In this document: in pieces, positions 1 through 11,100 of the stretch
How positions within the stretch are numbered: the first letter of the stretch is position 1
Layout: the number at the start of each line of letters is the position of its first letter
Assembly: GCA_005223375.1 (NCBI GenBank)
Contig: RXOD01004417.1
Coordinates: 1 to 22,624, forward strand
DNA: 22,624 nucleotides
Reading direction: 5' to 3'
DNA from: Amoebophrya sp. AT5.2
Taxonomy: Eukaryota > Sar > Dinophyceae > Syndiniales > Amoebophryaceae
Program-made: the position numbers and the translations under genes
The notes under the pieces: generated by a model
What the model saw: the letters and a program-made list of their open reading frames with translations, nothing else
The model's database searches: none
What the model was told of the DNA's origin: nothing

Positions 1-786
1 AAATGACTCGTGTTTAAAAAGTCTCGTAACCCTCGGGAGTTGCGTCACCGTTCCACAACGGTTGTTGAAGTTCTTGAACTTTCACGCAATGGCCGCAATG
101 CAGACCACGCTCAGGACGAAAAAAACGAAGAAGAGCAGACGAACAGAATACTAGACCGTGAAATTGAGGGGACGCCAGGGCCAGGACATAGAAAATCTAA
201 AAATGTATTACGGCACCTTTGATAGACGCGCGTGCTCTTTGGCTTGAAATTTAACGAGAGAAATCCACAAAAATAATAGCAACTGAATTGTTCTTGCAGA
301 AGCTTTACAGCAGCACCAGCACCATAACCGGCGCCATTATATTGTTCTCACGACGAGCTGCGCCTGTGATCCGACACCGACGATCCTGTTCCCGAGAAGT
401 TCTAAATTTAGGGATCACGCCTTGCCTTAGCCTTGCCTGGTCCCAAGAAAAGGTGCTCACCAACGATAAGTCCGGAAAGCGAAAGGAATCCAGTCGCAGG
501 AACTAAATCCTGTTTCTTCTTATGTCGTGGCTCCTTACGCAGAGGAAGATGCCGTATCCGTGTGTTGCATGCCTTAAACCACAAACGCTCACGCTTGCCA
601 TTGTTGCGATCATGATCTCTGCTCGTCGATCTCGATTTTCAAATTCTTATATCGTGTACTAGTCCCAGTTTCCTCGCCCGTGTATGTTCTAAGGTTTCTT
701 CAGGAATGGCCCAATCAAAGTCAAACTCTCGTCCGATGACGAGTTCGAGTTCATCAAGTAGTTGTAACAAGTACAACGTGTTCGTG

Positions 787-839
787 GTAACTCGTACACG
801 TACTCGAAGCACACGATCGCACCCCCGTGTACGAGTTAC
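787..839. repeat. 14-bp perfect inverted repeat
   Basis: The 14 bases at 787-800 (gtaactcgtacacg) are the exact reverse complement of 826-839 (cgtgtacgagttac), with a 25-base spacer. The spacer contains most of the first copy of a direct repeat (811-830). The unit could fold into a long hairpin in RNA or extrude as a cruciform. No transposon gene lies beside it. Confidence 0.75.
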
Positions 840-857
840 ACGATCGCACCCCCGTGT
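811..857. repeat. 20-bp direct repeat, two copies
   Basis: The 20-base unit acacgatcgcacccccgtgt occurs at 811-830 and again, identical, at 838-857, a period of 27 bases. The spacer between copies (831-837) belongs to the right arm of the inverted repeat at 787-839. The identical copies suggest recent local duplication. No function is recognised. Confidence 0.85.
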
Positions 858-1427
858 CCCAGGAAGTGCGCGAGCACAACGTGGAACAAGGATACCTCGA
901 TTCTCGTCCCGAAAAAAACGACTAATTTATCCGATGATATCGTTAATCGATCCCACTTGCCTCGATCGCAACTTGCGACGACCTCTCATCTCTCAGTCGA
1001 AAAGTACCACTTCCTCTACCTTGGCGCCCTTCCCTTGCTACAAACATAATTGATATGTTGTGCTTCTGAGTAAAAAGAAAAGCAGGAGCTTTTTCGTATT
1101 TGACTCATGTTTTTCATGAGCGAATGATAGATTGACATTGACTGATTATGATTCTGATATGCTTTGCCGGTGCTGGTCAGTAGTATCAGACTCAGACAAC
1201 CACAAGTAGAAGAACGACCACAACTTTCAATCGTGGGTAGAGGTTCTTGCCCGATGTTGAATCGCCTTCGCCTGGACTTTTTCGTGTAGCTTCTATCGAC
1301 AGCAAGGCATACAGCCGGATGATCCGGAAGTAGTGGTAACAAATATATTCAGAAGATTTTACTTTTTTTAGTTACAAAATAATTCATACCAAACACAAAC
1401 GCGAACGTTCGTGCGGCCACGACGTCG

Positions 1428-3644
1428 ATGAAGGTGATGAAGGAACCTCCCCTGAAGATGTTCGCGGCGGTGGCGGCGGGGCTGATTGCCCCCGCCGCGC
1501 TCGCCATGCGAGCGGACGCGCCGGCGTTCGAGCCTTTTCAACCCGGCACATACGCTTATCGAGAGGTTGCAAATGAAGACGAAAATCTGAAGCAAAAACA
1601 GCAGCTGCGCCTACATGCACATCAGCTGCTCGCGCTCCAGGAGCAGCCGGACGACTTTAGCGCGCCCTCTTACGATCTTTTTCAATCTCAACCTTGGACC
1701 TGGGTTGCGGTAGCACCTCCTCACCGCGTCTATTATCCGGGAGAGCCACAGCCACCGACACGGACGCCTCCGCTAGCGTGTCAAATGTACTATCCGGCGT
1801 CGATCTCGATGCCGCAGCAAGAGGAGCAGGAGCTGGAGCAGCACCAGCGGTATAATGTCACGGACGCCGTCAAAGAGGAAGAATCTGCTCCGACGGACTT
1901 TCATTTGAAAACGTTAAGCCAGAAGGTGGCCCAGATTGCGGCGGCAGCTAAAGCGGCTGAACATCAGGAGGGCTTCGAAGTGGAGCGGGACGCTGCAGCT
2001 AGGGACGAGCAGAGGGATGGCGATGGGGGTGCGGGCGTGAGGATCTCTCCGGGCTCCTCGATGTGGGAGCAACGGCGTCGGCGCCAACTACACGCGTCTG
2101 GACCTCCTGGGTCGTGGAACACGAAAAGTGCCGGTCGTCGTGGGGCGGGTGGTCGTGGGTTGAGCCGTGGCAGCTACAATTACCAAGAGCTGCAGCACAT
2201 CCAGCGGCATCGACGTGGAGCAGGGCCAGCTCCAGCTCAAACTCATCAAATGACAGGTGTTGGAGGAGGACAAGACCAAGGCCGCCAGGGCGACTTTGTC
2301 TCCGCCCCGACATTCAAGGATCTTCGACGCAACGGCATATCCTTAGGTTGGAAGGACCCGTCGAACTCGTCGGAGCAGTTTTTTCACAGAGAACAGCAGG
2401 AGCAGTGCACAGGAGACTGGGACAGAAACCGCGACGGCTTCGCGCAGGCGGGGCGCACCAGCAGGGACCAGCCCACGCCAAGCTGCAAAGGCGACCCTGA
2501 CGCGAGATATCTTCTGAATATGAAAGAATGCAATCGCAATGGCAATGTTGCCTTCTCCCATGGTCAGAAGAGCTCGGACACTGTGACGTCGAATGGAACA
2601 GTTGTGGGCACGGCCGCCGACGCGGTCGACTTTCCGGACGACGAGCGAACTCCAGCTCCTGCCGTTCCCTCTGGAGGCTCGCCTTCTACTGCACCCTCGA
2701 AGATAAAGATAATGAAGCGCCGGCGCTGGAGCGAAGTGCGATCATCTGATGAATCCTCTGAGGCACCGGGTGAATTCGATGAAGATGACGAAGACAATAG
2801 GACCCAAATCGCAAATCCCGACACTAGAGGGAAATATCCGCAGGGGTTCTCCTTTTCATCTTCAAAACTTGTTGGAGGAGATGAACGTCGTTCCTCGCAC
2901 GCGAGCAGCAACGGCACGACGGGCGGGAGCTCATCTCCGTCTTCCTCCAACAATGTGTTGGAAGCAATCCGGAAATCGGTCGCTGCGTCAGCGAATCCGA
3001 ATGTAGAAGAAAAGGAAGCTTCTACCCATGACGGTCCTGAGGAAGAAACAAATATGTTGATCGAATTCGTCGACGAAGGACATCGTCATCAAAAAGAGAA
3101 AACTAGCGAAGCAGCGGGTGTGGCGCATATGCAGAAGCCCGCCGAGGAACGCAATGAAATTGAAGCTACAGGGGCAAACTCGTCGGCTTTTCACGCGAAG
3201 ATGTTGAGAGCGTGGCCGTCGCCTTGTGAGGCAGCAACTTCGAAAGCGGGCAAGAAAAGAAGAAACAAGGAATCTGGCAGCATGACCAAGCTAACGGCAA
3301 ACATGACGCCGAGAGCAGCGGCACCGGTGGCGAAGCCGAAGCCGCTATGGCGCAAGAAGGAGCGAGATCAAGCCCAAGCCCAACACGATCAAAGTAGTGC
3401 TGCTGCAGTTCCGGCTGCTACTACCTCTACCAGGTCTTTCACGTATGAGGCGGCCGAAAAGACCGGGAATGGAACAGTCGCGATCGAATCAGCAGCCGAT
3501 TTTGCCGAAAGCGCGACGGGAGGAGATATGCCACGCGTCAACCAGCAACATGCGGGTGCTTTTCCCGACGCCCATTCACACTCGACAGTAAACATCAAAT
3601 ATTTGCTGAGGGATAATCCCCATTTACGGAGTTTGTTCCCGTAA
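1428..3644 (+). CDS. Hypothetical secreted or surface disordered protein
   Basis: A 738-codon open frame, not recognised. Its length in AT-rich surroundings and its protein-like composition support it as a gene. The N-terminus looks like a signal peptide: basic start with K2, K5 and K10, a hydrophobic run rich in Ala, Leu and Ile at about residues 11-25, and an A-L-A cleavage-like site at 24-26. Methionines at residues 4 and 11 are alternative starts; the first ATG is chosen because an in-frame stop lies upstream at 1380. The rest is hydrophilic and probably unstructured: Gln/Glu-rich near residues 124-140, an Arg-rich patch near 214-220, an acidic stretch near 450, Ser-rich tracts near 490-510 and Lys/Arg patches near 605-660. 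Only the last residues (YLLRDNPHLRSLFP) look motif-like. No domain is visible. The signal peptide is inferred from composition, so a cytosolic protein with an alanine-rich start remains possible. Confidence 0.6.
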   Translation: MKVMKEPPLKMFAAVAAGLIAPAALAMRADAPAFEPFQPGTYAYREVANEDENLKQKQQLRLHAHQLLALQEQPDDFSAPSYDLFQSQPWTWVAVAPPHRVYYPGEPQPPTRTPPLACQMYYPASISMPQQEEQELEQHQRYNVTDAVKEEESAPTDFHLKTLSQKVAQIAAAAKAAEHQEGFEVERDAAARDEQRDGDGGAGVRISPGSSMWEQRRRRQLHASGPPGSWNTKSAGRRGAGGRGLSRGSYNYQELQHIQRHRRGAGPAPAQTHQMTGVGGGQDQGRQGDFVSAPTFKDLRRNGISLGWKDPSNSSEQFFHREQQEQCTGDWDRNRDGFAQAGRTSRDQPTPSCKGDPDARYLLNMKECNRNGNVAFSHGQKSSDTVTSNGTVVGTAADAVDFPDDERTPAPAVPSGGSPSTAPSKIKIMKRRRWSEVRSSDESSEAPGEFDEDDEDNRTQIANPDTRGKYPQGFSFSSSKLVGGDERRSSHASSNGTTGGSSSPSSSNNVLEAIRKSVAASANPNVEEKEASTHDGPEEETNMLIEFVDEGHRHQKEKTSEAAGVAHMQKPAEERNEIEATGANSSAFHAKMLRAWPSPCEAATSKAGKKRRNKESGSMTKLTANMTPRAAAPVAKPKPLWRKKERDQAQAQHDQSSAAAVPAATTSTRSFTYEAAEKTGNGTVAIESAADFAESATGGDMPRVNQQHAGAFPDAHSHSTVNIKYLLRDNPHLRSLFP

Positions 3645-4160
3645 ACGGCCGTGGGGAAGAAGTGGTCATGTACTGTTAGCTTGCTTACTCGGCTGCATTG
3701 TTTTCCTTCACAGGGAACCGGCGCGGGTGGACAGGTGGAGCCCACAATGTTGAACCACTGCCGCCAAACCAACGGAAACGTTTAGCATTAGCTAGGACAT
3801 CAACGAACAAGAACATCATCAAGATCAATATCTGCGCCGCTTAATGATGCAGCTGGCTCTTCTTCTCGCAGAAGTTGTTGAAGTAGCAGCACTATTATAC
3901 TACAAACACAACATCGAAAAGTCTGCGGCATCGACAAGAACGAGGCTCCTTAGTCGAAATAAGTATAAAAATGTCGTTGCTCATCTAGCTCTTGCTGCAT
4001 CGTCGTGCTGCGCCCATCGAGTGGCTGAGCGAAAGAACAAAGGAACCCTTGTACGATGTTCTTGCAGATTTGATTTGATTCTTTTTATGCTTACTTATGG
4101 ATGCGATTCCATTCTTGCTGGTCTGACTCTGAGGCTTGTTTCCCGATGAACTAAAGGGAC

Positions 4161-4177
4161 GTCAGCCACGGGCTGGC
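4161..4177. repeat. Short hairpin
   Basis: Bases 4161-4167 (gtcagcc) pair with 4171-4177 (ggctggc) around a three-base loop, with one G-T pair. It lies about 500 bases after the first gene's stop codon. It could be structure in a 3' UTR, but stems this short also occur by chance. Confidence 0.4.
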
Positions 4178-5044
4178 GGACGCACACGCATACGAATTTG
4201 TTACAAAGAAAGGCTTTTATCCTCTGGGTGTGCCTGACAGACGTGGACGACCACGAAATGTTCGTTGAAACAATTGCCGCGCTACGACGAAAACCCTACG
4301 TCTAGGCGAGATGCTGATTTTTTCCGCGCGCAGGGCCTTTTTGCGAGACATGTTCATCAATGAGAATCAGTGTTGAGCTGAAATTGTTCTTCTGCTCCTG
4401 TCTGCTTGGCATCTTGCATGTGATAGTGAATTTGAGACTTCTATTGCTTGATTTTTATCGCGGCTGCTCGGAGCATATCTTGTCCGTGATTTCGAATGAT
4501 ATCTGAACGTGAAGCGTCGGCTTGGTTGTCTCCTCCTGCCGGTCCACCAGTATCAATCTGCAAAGCCTCCTCGTTGGTGCAATTGAATGAATGCGTGAAT
4601 TCTGAAGATCCCGATCCGTTGCCTTGCTGGGCTGGTGACCTAGCCCGCTGGGCACAAATCCGTATCCCAGGCCCTGTCGGTTGGCTTCCAGCGTACGTGG
4701 CCGCGTATGTAAGAAAGTCTACGCCAACTCACCACCCCATCAACATAAAAGTACTACAACGTCGGGCGCACGCTCAGGAACAGCTTCTTCCTCATCCATC
4801 GTCATCATCATTTTGACCTTCATGCAGCTGTTCCAATCCATCAAACTTCAAGTAACAGAAACAGCATTAGCGTAGAAGTCCACGATAAACCTTAAGTTAA
4901 AGTTTTGCAAATACAAGAACAAAGACACCGAGTGCTTGTATTAGTAAGTTGTTGACGAGGGAGGTGGTGCTGCAGTCCGTCGTGCTCGTGCAGCTCCATG
5001 TCCATCTATTGATAAAATATTTTTTGAACCACCTCGTCCCGCTC

Positions 5045-5059
5045 CCAGCGAAGCGCTGG
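5045..5059. repeat. Small perfect hairpin upstream of helicase start
   Basis: Bases ccagcg (5045-5050) and cgctgg (5054-5059) are exact inverse complements around the loop aag. The hairpin sits about 105 bases before the ATG at 5164, so it would be in the 5' UTR if transcription starts upstream. It also lies inside the frame that is open upstream of the ATG, so it may only reflect coding sequence. Confidence 0.4.
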
Positions 5060-5163
5060 CGCTCTACTGGTTAGAAAAAGAAGAGGCTGCTGTTTACACT
5101 CATTCCAAAGAGGGGCGCAAGTTCCATCTTACTTTCTACATCCCGATCACACCAAAAGCCAAA

Positions 5164-8100
5164 ATGGCACCTCCCGACCCACCCGCGAGGGTGGCTCTCG
5201 TACAGCCGACGATGTACCAGCGTCCCCGTCTGACACATTATCTCCGCGCCCGCGTGGAGTCGAGTGACGAGCAAATCGATATCGAGGCTGAATACATTCG
5301 TCGCGAACGGGAGTTGAAATTGCGGCGCGGCGGAGGCGTACCAGGTAGTGGAAACAATAACAAATCAGGGGCCGGCACGACTGATAATACTGGCTCTGCT
5401 GGAGCGGCCGCTTCATCTTCTTCAGCATCTGCTGTGCCTGCCTCTACCACCTGGGGCATCAAGCGTTTCGGCGGCGGCAAGGAATACGAATCCCGCAACG
5501 CCTTTCGATCCTTCCAGGCAGAAATAAAAAAACAGCTCGGCGATAGCACCGAATTCCGCGCCGAGGACCTCGAAGAGGTGATCTACGAGCACTGTATTTT
5601 GCTCTCGGAGGAAACGAAGAAGCGGGACATCAAAGCGAACATCGGGAAGGAGATCGGCTTCTCGCTCTGGGGCGAGGGCTTCTCTGAGTTCGAAAAGACC
5701 TTGAAACTTGCGAACGAGTTGGCCGTGCACGACGCGGTTGCCCGCCTCGTCGCGATAAAGCGGAAGAAAAAGCAGCTGCGGGAGGAGGGCGGGTACATGG
5801 GGGTCGGAAGATACAACGTAGATCATAGTGGTGGACAGCGTGACGGCGGGGGCCTGGGGCAGTACTACGACGAGGAGCATTTCGACGCCGACGAGGATGA
5901 TGAGGAGAACGACGCGAATCTATTTTCCGACGACGACGACTCCGCCTTCTACCGGACGAACCAGTTCGGCGAGGTGTTCGTCGGGAACACCCTGCATACG
6001 CGAGCCGCGCGCCCTTTGTTCGGGCAGGGGCTTGGGTATAAGGATCCCTTCGCGGAGTACCGGATGGGGGAGAAGCAAAAGAGTCTCGGCGCCGCCCAGT
6101 TTTTTGACGGCACGGCGGACAGGTTGGCGCGCGCAGAAAACAGTGCCGCGGGGGGCGCTACTTCTTCTGTCAGCGCCGACGGGGGGGTCAACATGAACGC
6201 CGCGAATGCGAAAAACGTCGCGATCGAGATCCACCAAAAGTTGAAGGACACCACCGCGAACGCCACCGGGGGAAGTTCGTCTTCTTCTTCGTCCTCCGCG
6301 CCGCGCACGAAAACGCTTCCACACATGCGCCTGCTGCGCGCGACGGCGCAGAAGTTCTGCGAACAGAACCAGGACCTGCCGTACACGACCGAGGAGTTCG
6401 CGTTGCAACTGATCCAGACGCTGCTGGCGAACGACCAAAACCAGCTGCTGGAACAACTGATGTTCGACTTAGAGACGGTGCAGCTCCTGTACGAGAAGCG
6501 GGACAGTATTCTCGCCGAGTGGAAAGAGGCGCTGGCCAAGGGCGGGAACGTGGTGGGAGCGGACAGCCGCTCGCAGGCCAAGGCGAAGCAGGAACAGTAC
6601 GAGATGCACCGCGAACTGGCGACGGTGGGCATCACGGTCACACGCAAGGCGGGCGGCCCGAGAAGCGGGAGCACTTCGAGCACCGCGAACAGCAAAGACA
6701 ATTCCAACGCGCAGCCGCTGGCTGTTTTGCAGCGCCTCGCCGCGCTGGCGGACGCAGAAGATGCGGCGATCGAAGAAGGCGGAGAGGCTCCGGTGGCCAC
6801 GGGATTGAACATGCCGTCGTCGGTAATGGCCTCGGCGCAAATGCCGGCCGGCGCGGTCACCACGGTGAAGACGGAGTACGAGAAAACGGTGATCCCGCCG
6901 CCGAAGCCGCGCGACGACCTCGGCAGCGTCCGCCGCGTGCCGGTTTCGGACCTGCCCGACTGGGCGCAGCCGGCGTTCGACGACACGAGCGGCACGATGA
7001 CGCTCAACATAATCCAGAGCAAGGTGTACAAAACGGCGTTCCGCAGCAACGCGAACTTTCTCATGTGCGCGCCGACGGGGGCGGGCAAGACCAACGTCGC
7101 GCTGCTCGCGGTTTTGCGGCTCATCCATCAGAAGCTCGGCGACAACGACGGCAAGCTCGACCTGTTCCCCGACGTCTCTTCCGGCCAGGGCGGGAAGAAA
7201 GGTGACAAGGGCAAGGGCAAGAAGGGGAAAAAGGGAGAGCTGGAGGACGCCAGCAAACCGGGCGTGTTCAAAATCGTGTACATGGCGCCGATGAAGGCCC
7301 TGTGCGCCGAAATCGTGGAGAAGTTCTCGCGGAAGTTGAAGCATCTGGGGATTCAGGTGCGCGAGGTGACCGGCGATATGCAGCCGTCGAAGCAGGAAAT
7401 GGACCGGACGCACGTGATCGTCACCGTCCCGGAGAAGTGGGACTCTTTGACGCGGAATTCTTCCGCGGTACGGCGATTTACTCTACTTTGTTTGGTAACT
7501 CTCTTCAAAAAAATCTGCGGGGAAGCAGACGGACCAGCAGAAGACCACGCTGCAGCAGCTGGGTAGCTTCTGCCTGGTGCATTGGATTTGGACGCCGGGC
7601 CACCTTTTGGGATGGGGCTCAAGAATGGGGATTGGCAGAGCCCCTCCCGAACCCCACCGACGTACCCCCTCGAGCAGCCACGCTCTGATGCCCACCATTG
7701 GTTAGAATCTCCTGCACTCCACCGGGAGGGTTGCTAAGATGCCTCTCCAGGATATTACTTCGCGCGTGCATGTGATGGAGATGCTAGAAGCCTGAGCCGT
7801 TCGCTTTCCCCTTGTTCTTTGCCTTCCGAATCCCAACCCCGTCACCGGGCGCGCGCGAGCCGTCCGGCGTCGTTCTTTCTGTTCGCAACTGCCGGGCCGG
7901 CGCCGGATTTTTGGTTTTATTTTTGAGTTTGAAGATGTTTGAAGTAGTTGGTTCTTGAAAGCGAAGTAGAATAAATTTCCAGACGCGGGTGGCGCCGACG
8001 ACAACTCGTCGCTGCAGAAGCTCTGCGAGCTGCTGATCATCGACGAGATCCATTTACTGCATGAGTCCCGCGGAGCGGTCATCGAGGCCGTGGTCGCGCG

Positions 8101-11100
8101 CACGCTGCGGTTTCAGGAGTCGAATGGGCACTTTTGCCGGCTCGTCGGGCTTTCCGCAACGCTGCCGAACTACGACGACGTCGGCGCGTTTTTGCGCTGC
8201 AGCAAGGAGAACATTTTCTACTTCGACGGGTCGTACCGGCCGTCGCCGTTGGAGCAGAGCTTCATCGGCATCCAGAAGTCCGGTCTGTCGAAGCGGGCGT
8301 ACGCGATCAAACTACAAAAACTGACGAACGAGATTTGCTACGACGAGGTGTTGGCCGCGGTGCGCGAGGGGCACCAGTGTATGGTATTCGTGCACGCGCG
8401 GAACGACACGCACAAGACTGCGAAGAAGCTGATCGACCTGATGGTGGAGCGGGCCCGCGGCGAGGAGAAGTTTTTCATGTGCAACGACCACCCCCAGTGG
8501 GGGCTGTGGTGCAAAGAGGTGGCGAAAAGAGCCAGGTCCGCGGAGATCACCGAACTGTTCCGCCGCGGTTTCGGCATCCACCACGCGGGCCTGCTGCGGC
8601 AGGACAAAAATCTCTCCGAGGAACTCTTCCGCGCCGGCGCGATGAAGGTGCTGGTGTGCACCGCGACGCTGGCCTGGGGCGTGAACCTCCCCGCGCGGAA
8701 GGTGATCATCAAGGGCACCCAGATGTACGACGCGGAGAAGGGTGGTTTCGTCGACCTCGGCATGCTGGACGTGATGCAGATCTTTGGGCGCGCGGGCCGC
8801 CCCGGCCTGGACGACTTTGGGCAGGCGACGCTGATCACGGAGAAGGACTCGAAGGACAAGTACCTGAAGCGGATCTGCAACCAGATGCCGATCGACAGCA
8901 AGCTGCTGGACAATTTGGAGAACGCCCTGTGCGCGGAGATCGCTTTGGGCAACATCGCCACCGAAAAGGACGGCATGGAGTGGCTGATGTACACCTACTG
9001 CTACGTGCGCATGTTCCGCGACCCGATGCAGTTCGGCATCACGCAGTCCGAGGTGCTGTACGACCGCACGCTGCAAAAGCAGGCGCGGCTCCGCATAAGC
9101 TCGAGCGCGCAGAAGCTCTGCGACGCGCGGCTGATCCGCATCGACGCCTCGAAGAACTACTTCCCGACCGACCTGGGGCGCGTCGCGACGAAGTTCTACC
9201 TGGACTACGAGACCGCGAGCAACTTCAGCAAGCACCTGACGGAGAACTCCGACGACGAGAAGATCCTGACGCTGTTCGGGGAGGCGAAGGAGTTCCAGCA
9301 GATGAAGGTGCGGGACGACGAAACCTTCGAGCTGGAGGCGATCAAGAAGAACAAGCCGGTGTGCCCCTACAAGGTGGGCGGCCGCGGCGAGAACGACTCG
9401 GTGGCCACAAAAGTAGGCATCCTGCTGCAGGCGTACGTGTCGCGGCACCGGATCGACAGCTTCTCGCTTGCCTCCGACATGAACTTCGTGATGCAGAACG
9501 CGAGCCGGTTGTTCCGCGCGATGTTCGAGATCACGCTCACGCGCACCCACGGCGTGAGCAACATGAGCGAGAGCCTGCTCGAGTGGGCCAAGATGGTGGA
9601 CAACCGCGTGTGGACGAGCCAGCACATGCTGCGCCACTTCTGCTCGCAGCCGGCGATGAACGCAAAGCGCCAGCAGGTGGACCCGGGCGCCGCGAAGGGG
9701 GGCGTGCTGAAATGGGAGACGGTAGAGCGGCTGGAAGCCATGGGGCGGAAGTTCGACTGGTGGACACTGTGGGACGTCGAGTGGGACGAGTTGCGCTTCT
9801 TGGTGCCGAACAAAGCGGAGGCGAATTTGGTGTACGACTACATCTACCGCGTCCCCTGTATCGACTTCGAGCACAAAATCACGCCCGTGACGTCGACAAT
9901 CTTCCGGATCAAGCTGAGCATGAAACTGAACGAGTGGAACACGTGGAGCGACAACTGGAGCGGGGGCATCGAGCCGTTCTACATCTGGGTGGAGAATCCG
10001 CTCACGAAAGACATCCTGCACACAGAGGAGTGGCTGCTGAAGAAAAGCGAAATATTCAAGGCGGGCGGCGGCCAGGGAGGCGGCGATGGCAATTCATCCG
10101 AGAAAAAGGAGGACAAGTACCAGACGCACGAGGTTTCGTTCGTGATTCCGCTGAACCAGCCGCACCCGCCGCAGTACACGATTACGCTGATCTCCTCGCG
10201 CTGGGTCGGGCTCAAGTTCCTGTCCGAGTTCTCCGTGTCCCACTACCTCCTGCCCGACCAGGAGACCGCGCACACGCCGCTGCTGGACCTGTACCCGCTG
10301 CCAAAAACGGCGCTACAGAACGAAGGTTTCGAGAAGCTGTACAAGTTCTCGCACTTCAACGCCGTGCAGACGCAGGTGTTCCACACGCTGTACCACACGG
10401 ACTTCAACGTGCTGGTCGGGGCGCCGACCGGGTCCGGGAAGACGAACATCGCGGAGCTGGCCATGTTCCGCCTGTTCAACAACTCCCCCGAGATGAAGGT
10501 GATCTACATCGCCCCGCTGAAGGCGCTCGCGAAGGAGCGCATGACGGACTGGCAGGAGCGCTTCAAAAAGCAGCTGGGCAAGAACATCGTGGAGCTGACG
10601 GGCGACTTCACGCCGGACGTCTCCGCGCTGGACCACGCGCAGCTGATCATCACGACGCCGGAGAAGTGGGACGGCATCTCGCGCCACTGGCAGAGCCGTG
10701 CCTACGTGCGGAGGGTCGGCCTGGTGATCATCGACGAGATCCACCTGCTCGGACAGGACCGCGGCCCCGTTCTGGAGGTGATCGTCAGTCGCATGCGGTA
10801 CATCTCGGCGAACCTGGACGTGCCGATCCGGTTCGTGGGCTTGTCCACCGCTCTGGCGAACTCCCACGACATCGCGGACTGGCTCGGCATCGGCATGGTG
10901 GGCTGCTTCAACTTCAAGCCGAGCGTGCGGCCGGTGCCGATGACGGTGCACATCCGCGGATTCCCGGAGAAGCACTACTGCCCGCGGATGGCAACCATGA
11001 ACCGACCGTGTTACGACGCGATCAAGCACCACTCACCGTCAAAGCCGGTGCTGATTTTTGTGTCGAGTCGGCGACAAACGCGGCTCACGGCGCTGGATTT

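Larger units (their letters stand above)
1..1427. other. Spacer, no supported gene
   Basis: AT-richer sequence with only short, unconvincing open frames. A frame open to a stop at 220-222 reads as a charged peptide with mixed third-base use. It could be the tail of a gene entering from the left, but nothing supports this beyond the open frame. The frame at 706-1053 is Ser/Arg low complexity made partly from the repeat cluster at 787-857, so I do not call it. The stretch 1340-1400 just before the first gene is AT-rich and may hold its 5' UTR and promoter, but no element is recognisable. Confidence 0.6.
3645..5163. other. Spacer and 5' region of the helicase gene
   Basis: No convincing gene in 1.5 kb. 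Short frames such as 3844-4149 and 4496-4816 have poor coding character. There is a small hairpin at 4161-4177 and another at 5045-5059. The helicase reading frame stays open without an ATG from 4948 to its start at 5164, so either a long 5' UTR is open by chance or an upstream coding exon joins here. A four-codon upstream frame (4998-5012) lies in another phase. No promoter element is recognisable. Confidence 0.55.

Noticed and set aside
706..1053. 115-codon frame rich in Ser, Arg and Thr
   Set aside because: Composition follows the repeat cluster and AT-rich spacer, with no domain and no flanking support.
5157..5168. agccaaaatggc, complementary to part of the dinoflagellate spliced leader
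   Set aside because: Only 12 bases, on the antisense strand and overlapping the start codon; it fits chance plus a normal start context.
7982..8000. Direct repeat gacgcgg (7449-7455 and 7982-7988) as the intron boundary
   Set aside because: Joining there puts the two exons in different reading frames; the cgcgg pair at 7464 and 7984 keeps the frame.
8312..10021. Long reverse-strand frame of 569 codons
   Set aside because: It mirrors the helicase coding strand and is a product of the same base bias; no start context or homology.
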